From the NCBI GenBank assembly GCA_024403005.1, contig JAKSSQ010000136.1, positions 1-5,056 on the forward strand: DNA of 5,056 bases, read 5' to 3'. Under the pieces are notes generated by a model. The model made no database searches. It had not been told where the DNA came from and worked only from the letters and a program-made list of their open reading frames with translations. This document shows, piece after piece, positions 1 to 5,036 of this stretch. The number at the start of each line of letters is the position of its first letter. Position 1 is the stretch's first letter. The DNA comes from Clostridia bacterium. GTDB lineage: Bacteria; Bacillota; Clostridia; Peptostreptococcales; Anaerovoracaceae. A program made the translations under genes and the position numbers.

Positions 1-455
1 GCGGAAGCGGCAATCTCGGGCTCGAGGCCATAAGCCGCGGCGCAGAAATGGTTTTCTTCTCCGACTATTCCAGGGAAAGCCTTAGCCTCGCAAGAGAGAA
101 CGCAAAGCTCTTCGGCGTAGAGGACAGATGCGTTTTCCTTTCCGGAGATTTCAGAAACAACATTAAGAGAGTAAAGGATCCCGTAGACATTTTCTTCGCA
201 GATCCTCCCTATGCAGATAAGAACATCGTTACAGTTCTTAAGTGCATCGACGAAGCAGGAAACTGCCCCGAAGGCGGCATCGTAGTATGTGAACACAAGC
301 ACAGAGACGTGCTCCCCGAAAAAGCATACGGCTTTACCTGCATTAAATCCAGAAGGTACGGCATTACAGGAGTTACAATCTACCAGAGAGACTCCGAATC
401 CGCAGAAATGCAGCCGGAAAGCGCAGAAACAGAGGAAAGGATCGAGGAAGAATAA
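1..455 (+). CDS. rsmD: 16S rRNA (guanine-966-N2)-methyltransferase RsmD, 5'-truncated
   Basis: RsmD transfers a methyl group from S-adenosylmethionine to N2 of G966 in 16S rRNA during assembly of the small ribosomal subunit. The reading frame is open from base 3 and shows the end of the SAM-binding glycine loop (GSGNLGLEAISRGA) followed by the DPPY catalytic motif of N-methyltransferases at 201-212. The fold's final strand, around YGITGVTIYQ, is also present. About 150 codons are visible, against roughly 185-200 in the family, so some 40-50 residues lie upstream of the window. The ATG at 48 is internal and is not the start. After the usual end of the family comes an unusual acidic tail of about 22 residues, rich in Glu and containing ESAE twice. 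The stop codon TAA shares one base with the coaD start, as expected for the common clostridial rsmD-coaD pair. Identity is inferred from motifs and context and is strong. Confidence 0.93.
   Translation, partial: GSGNLGLEAISRGAEMVFFSDYSRESLSLARENAKLFGVEDRCVFLSGDFRNNIKRVKDPVDIFFADPPYADKNIVTVLKCIDEAGNCPEGGIVVCEHKHRDVLPEKAYGFTCIKSRRYGITGVTIYQRDSESAEMQPESAETEERIEEE
444..450 (+). promoter_or_regulatory. Ribosome binding site of coaD
   Basis: GAGGAAG lies 4 bases before the ATG at 455, inside the Glu-rich 3' end of rsmD. It supports that ATG as the coaD start and suggests translational coupling with rsmD, since the two genes share one base. Confidence 0.7.
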
Positions 456-934
456 TGAAAAAAGCACTTTTTGCAGGGTCTTTCGATCCGATTCATAACG
501 GCCACATGGACATCATAAGACGCGCAGCCAGAATGTTCGACGAGCTTACCGTTGCGGTCACCGTTAACCTGGCCAAGAAGACTCTCCTTACGCCGGAAGA
601 ACGCAGAGACCTGCTGGTCGAAGCCGTAAAGGACCTGCCCAACGTTAAGGTAGACATTATCAGCGGCCTCCGCGCAGACTACATAAACAGCCACGACATC
701 GACGTGGACGTAAGGAGCCTCCGAAATACTACGGATTTAATTTACGAAATGCCAGTAGCGCAGGGGTTTGATTATCTGTATAATAAGTGTGATACGGTAG
801 CTCTGTTTACCGATCCCAAATATTCGTTTTTAAGCAGTTCGATGGTTAAGGAATTTGCCTGTCTCGGCGGCGACGTGAGCCAATGGGTGCCGGAGAACGT
901 TTTAGTTAAAGTTAAAGAAAAATACGCTAAGTAG
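455..934 (+). CDS. coaD: Phosphopantetheine adenylyltransferase (CoaD)
   Basis: CoaD catalyses the fourth step of coenzyme A synthesis, joining 4'-phosphopantetheine and ATP to give dephospho-CoA and pyrophosphate in the cytoplasm. The product is 159 residues, the normal family length. It shows the nucleotidyltransferase motif GSFDPIHNGH (residues 8-17, with H14 and H17 of HxGH). It also has a lysine pair at 41-42, an R-x-L-R segment at 87-90, E98, the SSSMVKE ATP-binding motif from 127, and GDVSQWVPENV near the end. Two features are unusual. The normally conserved RGLR reads RSLR (S88), and the following stretch (NTTDLIYEMPVAQGF) departs from the common DFEYE-x-x-MA pattern. From about base 720 codon choice also shifts to TTT, TTA, TAT and AAT, unlike the first half of the gene. 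The active-site residues are otherwise intact, so a working enzyme is likely. Confidence 0.96.
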   Translation: MKKALFAGSFDPIHNGHMDIIRRAARMFDELTVAVTVNLAKKTLLTPEERRDLLVEAVKDLPNVKVDIISGLRADYINSHDIDVDVRSLRNTTDLIYEMPVAQGFDYLYNKCDTVALFTDPKYSFLSSSMVKEFACLGGDVSQWVPENVLVKVKEKYAK

Positions 935-938
935 GGGG
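933..938 (+). promoter_or_regulatory. Ribosome binding site of the coiled-coil gene
   Basis: AGGGGG overlaps the coaD stop codon (TAG at 932-934) and sits 5 bases before the ATG at 944. It fixes that start and implies cotranscription with coaD. Confidence 0.65.
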
Positions 939-943
939 TATTT

Positions 944-1474
944 ATGAAAGTTTTAGAATTACTGGACGAACTGGACGAAATTATCGAAGTTGCATCTTCC
1001 GTACCCGTAGTACGCAAGGTTATGGTTGACCCCAACGAAGTAACTGAAATCGTTAAGGAAATCAGACTGGAACTGCCCGATGAAATCCAGCAGGCACAGT
1101 GGATCAAGAACGAAAGACAGAGAATTCTGGACGAAGCCAAGGCAGAATACGAAGCTATCCTTACAGAAGCTCGCCAGAAGGCAGATGCTCTCGTAGAAAA
1201 CGACGAAATTACAGTAAAGGCAAAGGCAAGAGCAGACGAAATACTGAGAGTTGCACAGGAAAACTCCCAGATCATGAAGATGTCCATCCTGGACTACACA
1301 GATTCCATGCTTTACAACCTGCAGGAAAAGGTAGACCAGATGTACGCTACATACTTCACAGACATGTACGACGATCTCCAGGGAACATTCGAAAAGATCA
1401 ACACAAACATCGCTTCCTCCAGAAACGAAGTTAAGGAACAGATCTACAAGTCCCAGATTGAAAAGGATCAGTAG
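944..1474 (+). CDS. Conserved coiled-coil protein of unknown function (often labelled 'ATPase' or V-type ATPase subunit H-like)
   Basis: This is a 176-residue, highly charged cytoplasmic protein with no signal peptide or membrane segment. The N-terminal 30 residues (KVLELLDELDEIIE) are acidic and helical. They are followed by LPDEIQQAQWIKNERQRIL at about 45-62, which I recognise as the hallmark of a clostridial family encoded next to coaD. Residues 50-110 run as an Ala/Glu/Lys/Arg heptad-like coiled coil resembling stalk subunits of ATP synthases (F-type b, V-type E/H). That resemblance explains the usual label but is not evidence of ATPase activity, and no nucleotide-binding motif is visible. 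Residues 115-155 are richer in Tyr, Met and Asp (DYTDSMLYNL and MYATYFTDMYDDL). Codon use is strongly biased, suggesting good expression. It sits between coaD and tmcAL with a 9-base gap and a one-base overlap respectively. A structural or scaffolding role is possible, but the function is unknown. Confidence 0.87.
   Translation: MKVLELLDELDEIIEVASSVPVVRKVMVDPNEVTEIVKEIRLELPDEIQQAQWIKNERQRILDEAKAEYEAILTEARQKADALVENDEITVKAKARADEILRVAQENSQIMKMSILDYTDSMLYNLQEKVDQMYATYFTDMYDDLQGTFEKINTNIASSRNEVKEQIYKSQIEKDQ
1461..1467 (+). promoter_or_regulatory. Ribosome binding site deciding the GTG start of tmcAL
   Basis: AAAAGGA lies 6 bases before the GTG at 1474, inside the end of the upstream gene. The GTG shares its first base with the preceding TAG. 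This site, together with the immediate start of the AVCGIIAEFNPFHNGH motif, supports GTG as the start. Confidence 0.6.
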
Positions 1475-2691
1475 TGGCAGTCTGCGGTATAATTGCAGAA
1501 TTTAATCCGTTTCACAACGGACACAGGTACCTGATTGAAACGGCCCGAAGGGAATTAAACCCGCGGGCCGGTATTTGCGTGATGAGCGGAGATTTCGTCC
1601 AGAGGGGCGAACCCGCAGTGGCAGATAAATACGAAAGGGCAAGAGCGGCAGCAAAGTGCGGTGCGGATCTTGTTGTAGAGCTGCCTGCTGTGTGTGCAGT
1701 TAACAGCGCCCAGGAGTTCGCTTACGGCGCAGTGCGCACGCTTAAAGCCCTCGGCTGTGTGACCCACCTCTGCTTCGGCTCCGAATCTGCAGATACGGAA
1801 AATCTGCTTTCCGCTACAGAAGTTCTGGCTAAAGAGCCGGAAATCTTTAAGGCTTCCCTTGCGGAAGGGCTCGCCGGAGGACTTACTTATGCAGCTGCCT
1901 GCGAAGGCGCTTTAAAGACCGCTCTGAAGGCCGAAAATAAGGATTTCAGCGGCTTTTGCGGCCCTAACGACATATTGGCCGCCGAATACATAAAGCAGCT
2001 TAAACTGCAGGATTTTGCTGCAGTTCCTTACGCTGTTGGCAGGGCCGGCATCGCCCACGACAGCTGCGAAGCTGAAGGCAGCTTTGCCAGCGCTTCTTTA
2101 ATAAGAGAGATGCTGGGAAGAGGAGAAAGTCCTGCAGAATTTATGCCGCAGGCTTCCCTGGACGAAATCACAGGTTCTGTTTATGCAGATGCGGCAGCTA
2201 AGCGCAAAGAAAAGCTGTTCGAGCTTTTAAGATACAGAATCCTTATGTCTTCTGCAGAGGAACTGGCGGAAATTCTTTCCGTTTCCGAAGGCTTCGAAAA
2301 CGTAATGAAGAAGGAAATTTTAAAGGCGGAGAGCTTTGATGGGTTCACGCAGGCCTGCAAGAGCAAGCGCTACGTGCTCTCAAGAATAAACCGCATTGCG
2401 GTTCAGACTGTGCTTGGAATTACAAAGAAGGATTACGAAATCTTCCGCAGCGAAAAGCCTTACGTGAAAATTCTTGCGTTCAATGCAATCGGAGCAGAAA
2501 TTATGCACGATGCAGATTCTACTGTTAATTTTGTAACAAACCCGAATAAACAAGTCGAAAACGTGAAAATGGCTGGTAAAGGTCTTGAAATTGACATGAA
2601 ATCCGCCGAAATTTACGGCATAATTTCGGGAAATACATTGTATAATTCCTCAGATAAAGTAAATGTGCCGAAAATAATTAAGGAAAAATAG
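1474..2691 (+). CDS. tmcAL: tRNA(Met) cytidine acetate ligase TmcAL (YlbM family)
   Basis: TmcAL uses acetate and ATP, through acetyl-adenylate, to make N4-acetylcytidine at the wobble position of elongator tRNA-Met, which secures reading of AUG over AUA. The product has 405 residues, close to the roughly 400-415 typical of the family. It begins with GIIAEFNPFHNGH (HxGH at 14-17), followed by MSGDFVQRGEPA (37-48), FGSES (101-105), GPNDILAAEYIKQL (163-176) and ASASLIREM (205-213), an arrangement specific to this family. The start is GTG, overlapping the previous stop codon by one base. Codon bias is weaker than in the flanking genes, and the last 200 bases are AT-richer. CoaD and TmcAL share the HxGH nucleotidyltransferase fold, but length and the later motifs separate them. 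The gene closes the housekeeping operon. In many clostridia ackA or a DUF177-rpmF pair follows in this position, so the neighbourhood changes here. Confidence 0.95.
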   Translation: MAVCGIIAEFNPFHNGHRYLIETARRELNPRAGICVMSGDFVQRGEPAVADKYERARAAAKCGADLVVELPAVCAVNSAQEFAYGAVRTLKALGCVTHLCFGSESADTENLLSATEVLAKEPEIFKASLAEGLAGGLTYAAACEGALKTALKAENKDFSGFCGPNDILAAEYIKQLKLQDFAAVPYAVGRAGIAHDSCEAEGSFASASLIREMLGRGESPAEFMPQASLDEITGSVYADAAAKRKEKLFELLRYRILMSSAEELAEILSVSEGFENVMKKEILKAESFDGFTQACKSKRYVLSRINRIAVQTVLGITKKDYEIFRSEKPYVKILAFNAIGAEIMHDADSTVNFVTNPNKQVENVKMAGKGLEIDMKSAEIYGIISGNTLYNSSDKVNVPKIIKEK

Positions 2692-2743
2692 TTTTTTATA
2701 GGCATTTCGGCTTAATTGTTAAAGTAGTATACAATTTTCGGCA
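2666..2743 (+). repeat. 10-bp inverted repeat spanning the end of tmcAL and the intergenic region
   Basis: TGCCGAAAAT (2666-2675) is the exact reverse complement of ATTTTCGGCA (2734-2743), separated by 58 bases. The left arm can instead pair over 7 bp with TTTCGGC at 2705-2711, and a separate 7-bp pair joins AATTAAG (2676-2682) with CTTAATT (2711-2717). Within tmcAL, CCGAAATT (2606-2613) and AATTTCGG (2622-2629) form another perfect 8-bp inverted repeat. The matches are read directly from the sequence. Whether they act as RNA structures or protein sites is unknown. Confidence 0.5.
2714..2736 (+). promoter_or_regulatory. Candidate operator palindrome, Rex-like
   Basis: AATTGT (2714-2719) and ACAATT (2731-2736) are exact inverted repeats. 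The core TTGTTAA-N5-TATACAA resembles the clostridial Rex operator TTGTTAA-N4-TTAACAA, but has one extra central base and two mismatches in the right half. It lies immediately upstream of the candidate -10 element and of a NAD(P)H-linked redox operon, the kind of target Rex controls in response to the NADH/NAD+ ratio. The palindrome is certain, but the assignment to Rex is tentative. Confidence 0.35.
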
Positions 2744-2749
2744 TTATGA

Positions 2750-2758
2750 TGGTAAAAT
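2750..2758 (+). promoter_or_regulatory. Candidate extended -10 promoter of the redox operon
   Basis: TGG followed by TAAAAT matches the extended -10 form TGnTATAAT with one mismatch. No good -35 box is seen 16-18 bases upstream, as is common for extended -10 promoters. Transcription would begin around 2764-2767, giving an untranslated leader of about 45-48 bases before the TTG start at 2812. An alternative -10, TATGAT at 2745-2750, also lacks a -35 box. Confidence 0.4.
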
Positions 2759-2760
2759 AG

Positions 2761-2790
2761 AAGTGTGCAATTTCAGAGGCACACTTTTTT
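2761..2790 (+). terminator. Rho-independent terminator after tmcAL
   Basis: AAGTGTGC (2761-2768) and GCACACTT (2779-2786) form a perfect 8-bp stem with a 10-base loop. The run of six T at 2785-2790 begins within the last two bases of the stem. It lies 70 bases after the tmcAL stop and only 21 bases before the next start codon. It would end the housekeeping transcript. If the promoter at 2750-2758 is real, transcripts starting there would lack part of the 5' arm and escape termination. Confidence 0.7.
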
Positions 2791-2797
2791 ATTACTC

Positions 2798-2804
2798 AGG
2801 AGGT
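2798..2804 (+). promoter_or_regulatory. Perfect Shine-Dalgarno site deciding a TTG start
   Basis: AGGAGGT is fully complementary to the 3' end of 16S rRNA and lies 7 bases before TTG at 2812. With no ATG or GTG at proper spacing, it identifies TTG as the initiation codon. Confidence 0.85.
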
Positions 2805-2811
2805 ACTAGTT

Positions 2812-4647
2812 TTGAGCAGATTAAGTATAATCACCCCGAGCAAAGCCCAGACTACAGTAGAAGAGCTGTATAAGGACCTTGAACGGCGCATCATCGCCAG
2901 CCCTCCCGGACTTTGTCCGGTAGACATGGCGTCTTCTTTCCTTAAAATTTGCAGAGCTCAGACCTGCGGTAAGTGCACACCCTGCCGTATCGGTCTGTAC
3001 CAGCTGAACCACCTCATCGAAGAGGTTCTGGACGGTAAATCCGACCTTAAGAAGCTGAAGCTCATCGAACAGACAGCACAGGTTATCATGGACACAGCAG
3101 ACTGCGCCATCGGCACAGAATCCGCTGCCATGGTTTACAAGGGAATCCAGGGATTCCGCGAAGACTACGAAGAACACATTCTTCACCATCGCTGCAAGGC
3201 TAACCTGCACCAGCCCGTATCCTGCGTATCCCAGTGCCCGGCTAAGGTAGATATCCCGGGTTACATCGCACTGGTTAACGCAAGACGCTACGACGACGCA
3301 GTTAAGCTCATCCGTCAGGACAACCCGTTCGTAACAGCCTGCGCATTCATTTGCGAACATCCCTGCGAAAACCGCTGCCGCAGAAATATGATGGACGACT
3401 CCATTAACATCAAGGGCATCAAGCGCTACGCAGTAGACCATATTTCCAGCGATTACGTACCCGAAATCGCACCTTCCACAGGAAGAAAAGTTGCCATCGT
3501 AGGCGGCGGCCCCGGCGGACTTTCCGCAGGCTACTACCTTGCTCAGATGGGTCACGACATTACAGTATACGAACAGAGAGAAAAGCTGGGCGGCATGCTC
3601 CGCTACGGTATCCCCAGCTACAGACTTCCCAGAGAAAGACTGGACGCTGAAATCGCTCACATCCTCTCCACAGGTATCCATGTAAAGACAAACGTAAGCA
3701 TCGGCAAGGACATCACCATTAAGGAACTCCAGTCCAAGTACGATGCAGTATATATCGCTATCGGCGCTCATACAGATAAGAAGATCGGTATCGAAGGCGA
3801 AGACAGCAAGAACGTAATGTCCGCTGTAGAAATGCTCAGAAGCATCGGCGACGGCACATATCCCGACTTTAAGGGCAAGAATGTCGTTGTAATCGGCGGC
3901 GGCAACGTAGCCATGGACGTTGTAAGAAGCTCCGTAAGACTCGGCGCAAAGAAGGTTTCCTGCGTTTACAGACGCCGTCAGGAAGACATGACAGCTCTGG
4001 CAGAAGAAGTTGAAGGCGCTATCGCTGAAGGCGTAATCATGGAAACTTTAAAGTCTCCTGCACGCATCGAAGCAGATAAGGACGGCAACGCCGTTGCACT
4101 TTGGGTCAAGCCCCAGATTATTTCCACAGTTAGAGGCGGAAGACCCAGCCCCAAGGATTCTTCTCTCCCCGAAGAAAGAATCCCCGCAGATATTATCGTA
4201 GTATCCATCGGACAGGGCATTGAATCCAATGAATTCGAAAAGGCCGGCGTCCCCGTAAAGAGAGGCAGCTTCGAAGCTGCAGATCTGGGCGGCGTAGGTC
4301 TCGGCGAAGGTCTCTTTGCCGGCGGCGACTGCGTAACAGGCCCCGCTACAGTAATCAGAGCTATTGCAGCAGGCAAGGTTGCAGCTGCCAATATCGACGA
4401 ATACTTAGGATTCAAGCACGTTATCGCTCACAACATCAAGGATATTCCTCAGCCCCAGCTGCATAACCAGGTTGCATGCGGACGTATCGAACTCAAGGAA
4501 AGAGACGTTGCTGCAAGAAGATGCGACTTCGATTGCATAGAAGAGGGCTTCACAGAAGAAGAAATGATTCAGGAAGTATCCAGATGCCTGCGCTGCGACA
4601 AGCGCGGCTACGGCGTATTCAAGGGAGGTAGACTGGCAGAATGGTAA
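2812..4647 (+). CDS. NuoF-type 4Fe-4S / GltD-like FAD- and NAD(P)-binding oxidoreductase, probable hydrogenase partner
   Basis: This 611-residue iron-sulfur flavoprotein has three parts. Residues about 33-123 match the C-terminal 4Fe-4S domain of NuoF/HydB (TCGKCTPCR with C52, C55 and C58, plus C98). Residues about 128-215 match the 4Fe-4S region that precedes GltD-type modules (C138, C142-P, then C177, C181, C185 and C189). Residues 225-535 form a GltD/NfnB-like two-Rossmann reductase. It has FAD loop VGGGPGG at 230-236, NAD(P) loop IGGGNVAMD at 361-369 followed by VYRRRQEDM, which suggests NADPH, and closing FAD motif LFAGGDCVTGPATV at 501-514. The C-terminus carries RCLRCD (C592, C595). 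The FMN/NADH domain of true NuoF is absent, so this is not a NuoF subunit. The start is TTG, backed by a perfect ribosome binding site. It overlaps the next gene by 7 bases, and codon bias suggests high expression. I recognise this architecture from clostridial loci beside [FeFe]-hydrogenase. Moving electrons between NAD(P)H and the hydrogenase is inferred. Confidence 0.9.
   Translation: MSRLSIITPSKAQTTVEELYKDLERRIIASPPGLCPVDMASSFLKICRAQTCGKCTPCRIGLYQLNHLIEEVLDGKSDLKKLKLIEQTAQVIMDTADCAIGTESAAMVYKGIQGFREDYEEHILHHRCKANLHQPVSCVSQCPAKVDIPGYIALVNARRYDDAVKLIRQDNPFVTACAFICEHPCENRCRRNMMDDSINIKGIKRYAVDHISSDYVPEIAPSTGRKVAIVGGGPGGLSAGYYLAQMGHDITVYEQREKLGGMLRYGIPSYRLPRERLDAEIAHILSTGIHVKTNVSIGKDITIKELQSKYDAVYIAIGAHTDKKIGIEGEDSKNVMSAVEMLRSIGDGTYPDFKGKNVVVIGGGNVAMDVVRSSVRLGAKKVSCVYRRRQEDMTALAEEVEGAIAEGVIMETLKSPARIEADKDGNAVALWVKPQIISTVRGGRPSPKDSSLPEERIPADIIVVSIGQGIESNEFEKAGVPVKRGSFEAADLGGVGLGEGLFAGGDCVTGPATVIRAIAAGKVAAANIDEYLGFKHVIAHNIKDIPQPQLHNQVACGRIELKERDVAARRCDFDCIEEGFTEEEMIQEVSRCLRCDKRGYGVFKGGRLAEW
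4623..4629 (+). promoter_or_regulatory. Ribosome binding site of the hydrogenase-type gene
   Basis: GGGAGGT lies within the end of the upstream gene, 11 bases before ATG at 4641, a slightly long spacing. An in-frame TAG at 4629-4631 rules out any earlier start. The 7-base gene overlap suggests translational coupling. Confidence 0.6.
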
Positions 4648-5036
4648 AGCTTACTATAGACAATATTGCAGTAAAGGTTCCCGAAGGAACTACTATCCTG
4701 GAAGCTGCAAGAAGCATCGGCCTTTATATCCCCACACTGTGCTACTTAAAGGACCTCAACGAAATCGGTGCCTGCAGAGTATGCGTAGTTGAACTCAAGG
4801 GCAGAGAAAAGCTCATCGCAGCCTGCAATACAGTTGCAGAAGAAGGCATGGTTATCTATACAAACAGCCCGAAGGTTCGCCGCGACAGACGTATAGTTGT
4901 AGAACTCATCCTGTCCCAGCACGACTGTCTCTGCGTAACCTGCAACAGAAGCGGCGACTGCGAACTGCAGAAGGTCGCTATGGAACTCGGTATCTTAAAG
5001 ATGCCATTCAACAAGGACGTTGCAGAACTCGACTGA
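4641..5036 (+). CDS. [FeFe]-hydrogenase HydA / NuoG-type N-terminal iron-sulfur domains, frame closed by TGA
   Basis: The 131-residue product carries an N-terminal 2Fe-2S ferredoxin domain with ligands C34, C45, C48 and C62 (C-x10-C-x2-C-x13-C). A His-Cys 4Fe-4S site follows, with H94, C98, C101 and C107 (H-x3-C-x2-C-x5-C). This pair occurs at the start of NuoG and of group A [FeFe]-hydrogenases, and the wording (VPEGTTILEAARSIG, CYLKDLNEIGACRVC, LILSQHDC) is most like clostridial HydA. A full HydA would continue for several hundred residues with two more 4Fe-4S clusters and the H-cluster domain. Here TGA at 5034 ends the frame, yet the following in-frame codons (PAKLPLV) still resemble the family's FPLIRD segment, with TGA where tryptophan is expected. 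The gene could be interrupted, recoded, misassembled or a real short electron-transfer subunit, and the window ends too soon to decide. Its start overlaps the flavoprotein gene, so both belong to one operon. Confidence 0.82.
   Translation: MVKLTIDNIAVKVPEGTTILEAARSIGLYIPTLCYLKDLNEIGACRVCVVELKGREKLIAACNTVAEEGMVIYTNSPKVRRDRRIVVELILSQHDCLCVTCNRSGDCELQKVAMELGILKMPFNKDVAELD
5034..5036 (+). other. In-frame TGA at a position usually occupied by Trp in HydA
   Basis: TGA follows VAELD and is itself followed by C, a context known to be leaky in bacteria. From memory, related hydrogenases read W-x3-FPLIRD here, and this sequence reads TGA, then PAK, then LPLV with identical spacing. The codons after the TGA (GCA, AAG, CTC, CCC, CTG) are those preferred in this window. 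Only 20 bases follow, so this is a lead rather than a proof. Confidence 0.5.

Noticed and set aside
772..1287. A 171-codon minus-strand open frame across coaD and the coiled-coil gene
   Set aside because: Its Ser/Thr/Ile-rich translation is the usual reverse reading of Glu/Asp/Lys-rich coding DNA, and it crosses two well-supported genes.
2591..2646. Perfect TTGACA (2591-2596) and perfect TATAAT (2641-2646) near the end of tmcAL
   Set aside because: The two boxes are 44 bases apart, so they cannot form one promoter, and neither has a partner at proper spacing. Both fall within coding sequence. The TATAAT alone remains a weak possibility.
2692..2697. T run directly after the tmcAL stop as a terminator
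   Set aside because: The DNA before it (AAAAATAG) forms no GC-containing hairpin. The hairpin at 2761-2786 is a much better terminator.
2821..3771. A 316-codon open frame on the minus strand within the flavoprotein gene
   Set aside because: It is fully antisense to a gene with clear iron-sulfur and Rossmann motifs, has no recognisable motif of its own, and is explained by the strong codon bias of the + strand gene.
3978..4415. A 145-codon minus-strand open frame inside the flavoprotein gene
   Set aside because: It is antisense to the NAD(P)- and FAD-binding part of the real gene and has no independent support.
5034..5036. Selenocysteine insertion at the TGA
   Set aside because: The aligned family position is tryptophan rather than cysteine, and too little downstream sequence is present to look for a SECIS element.
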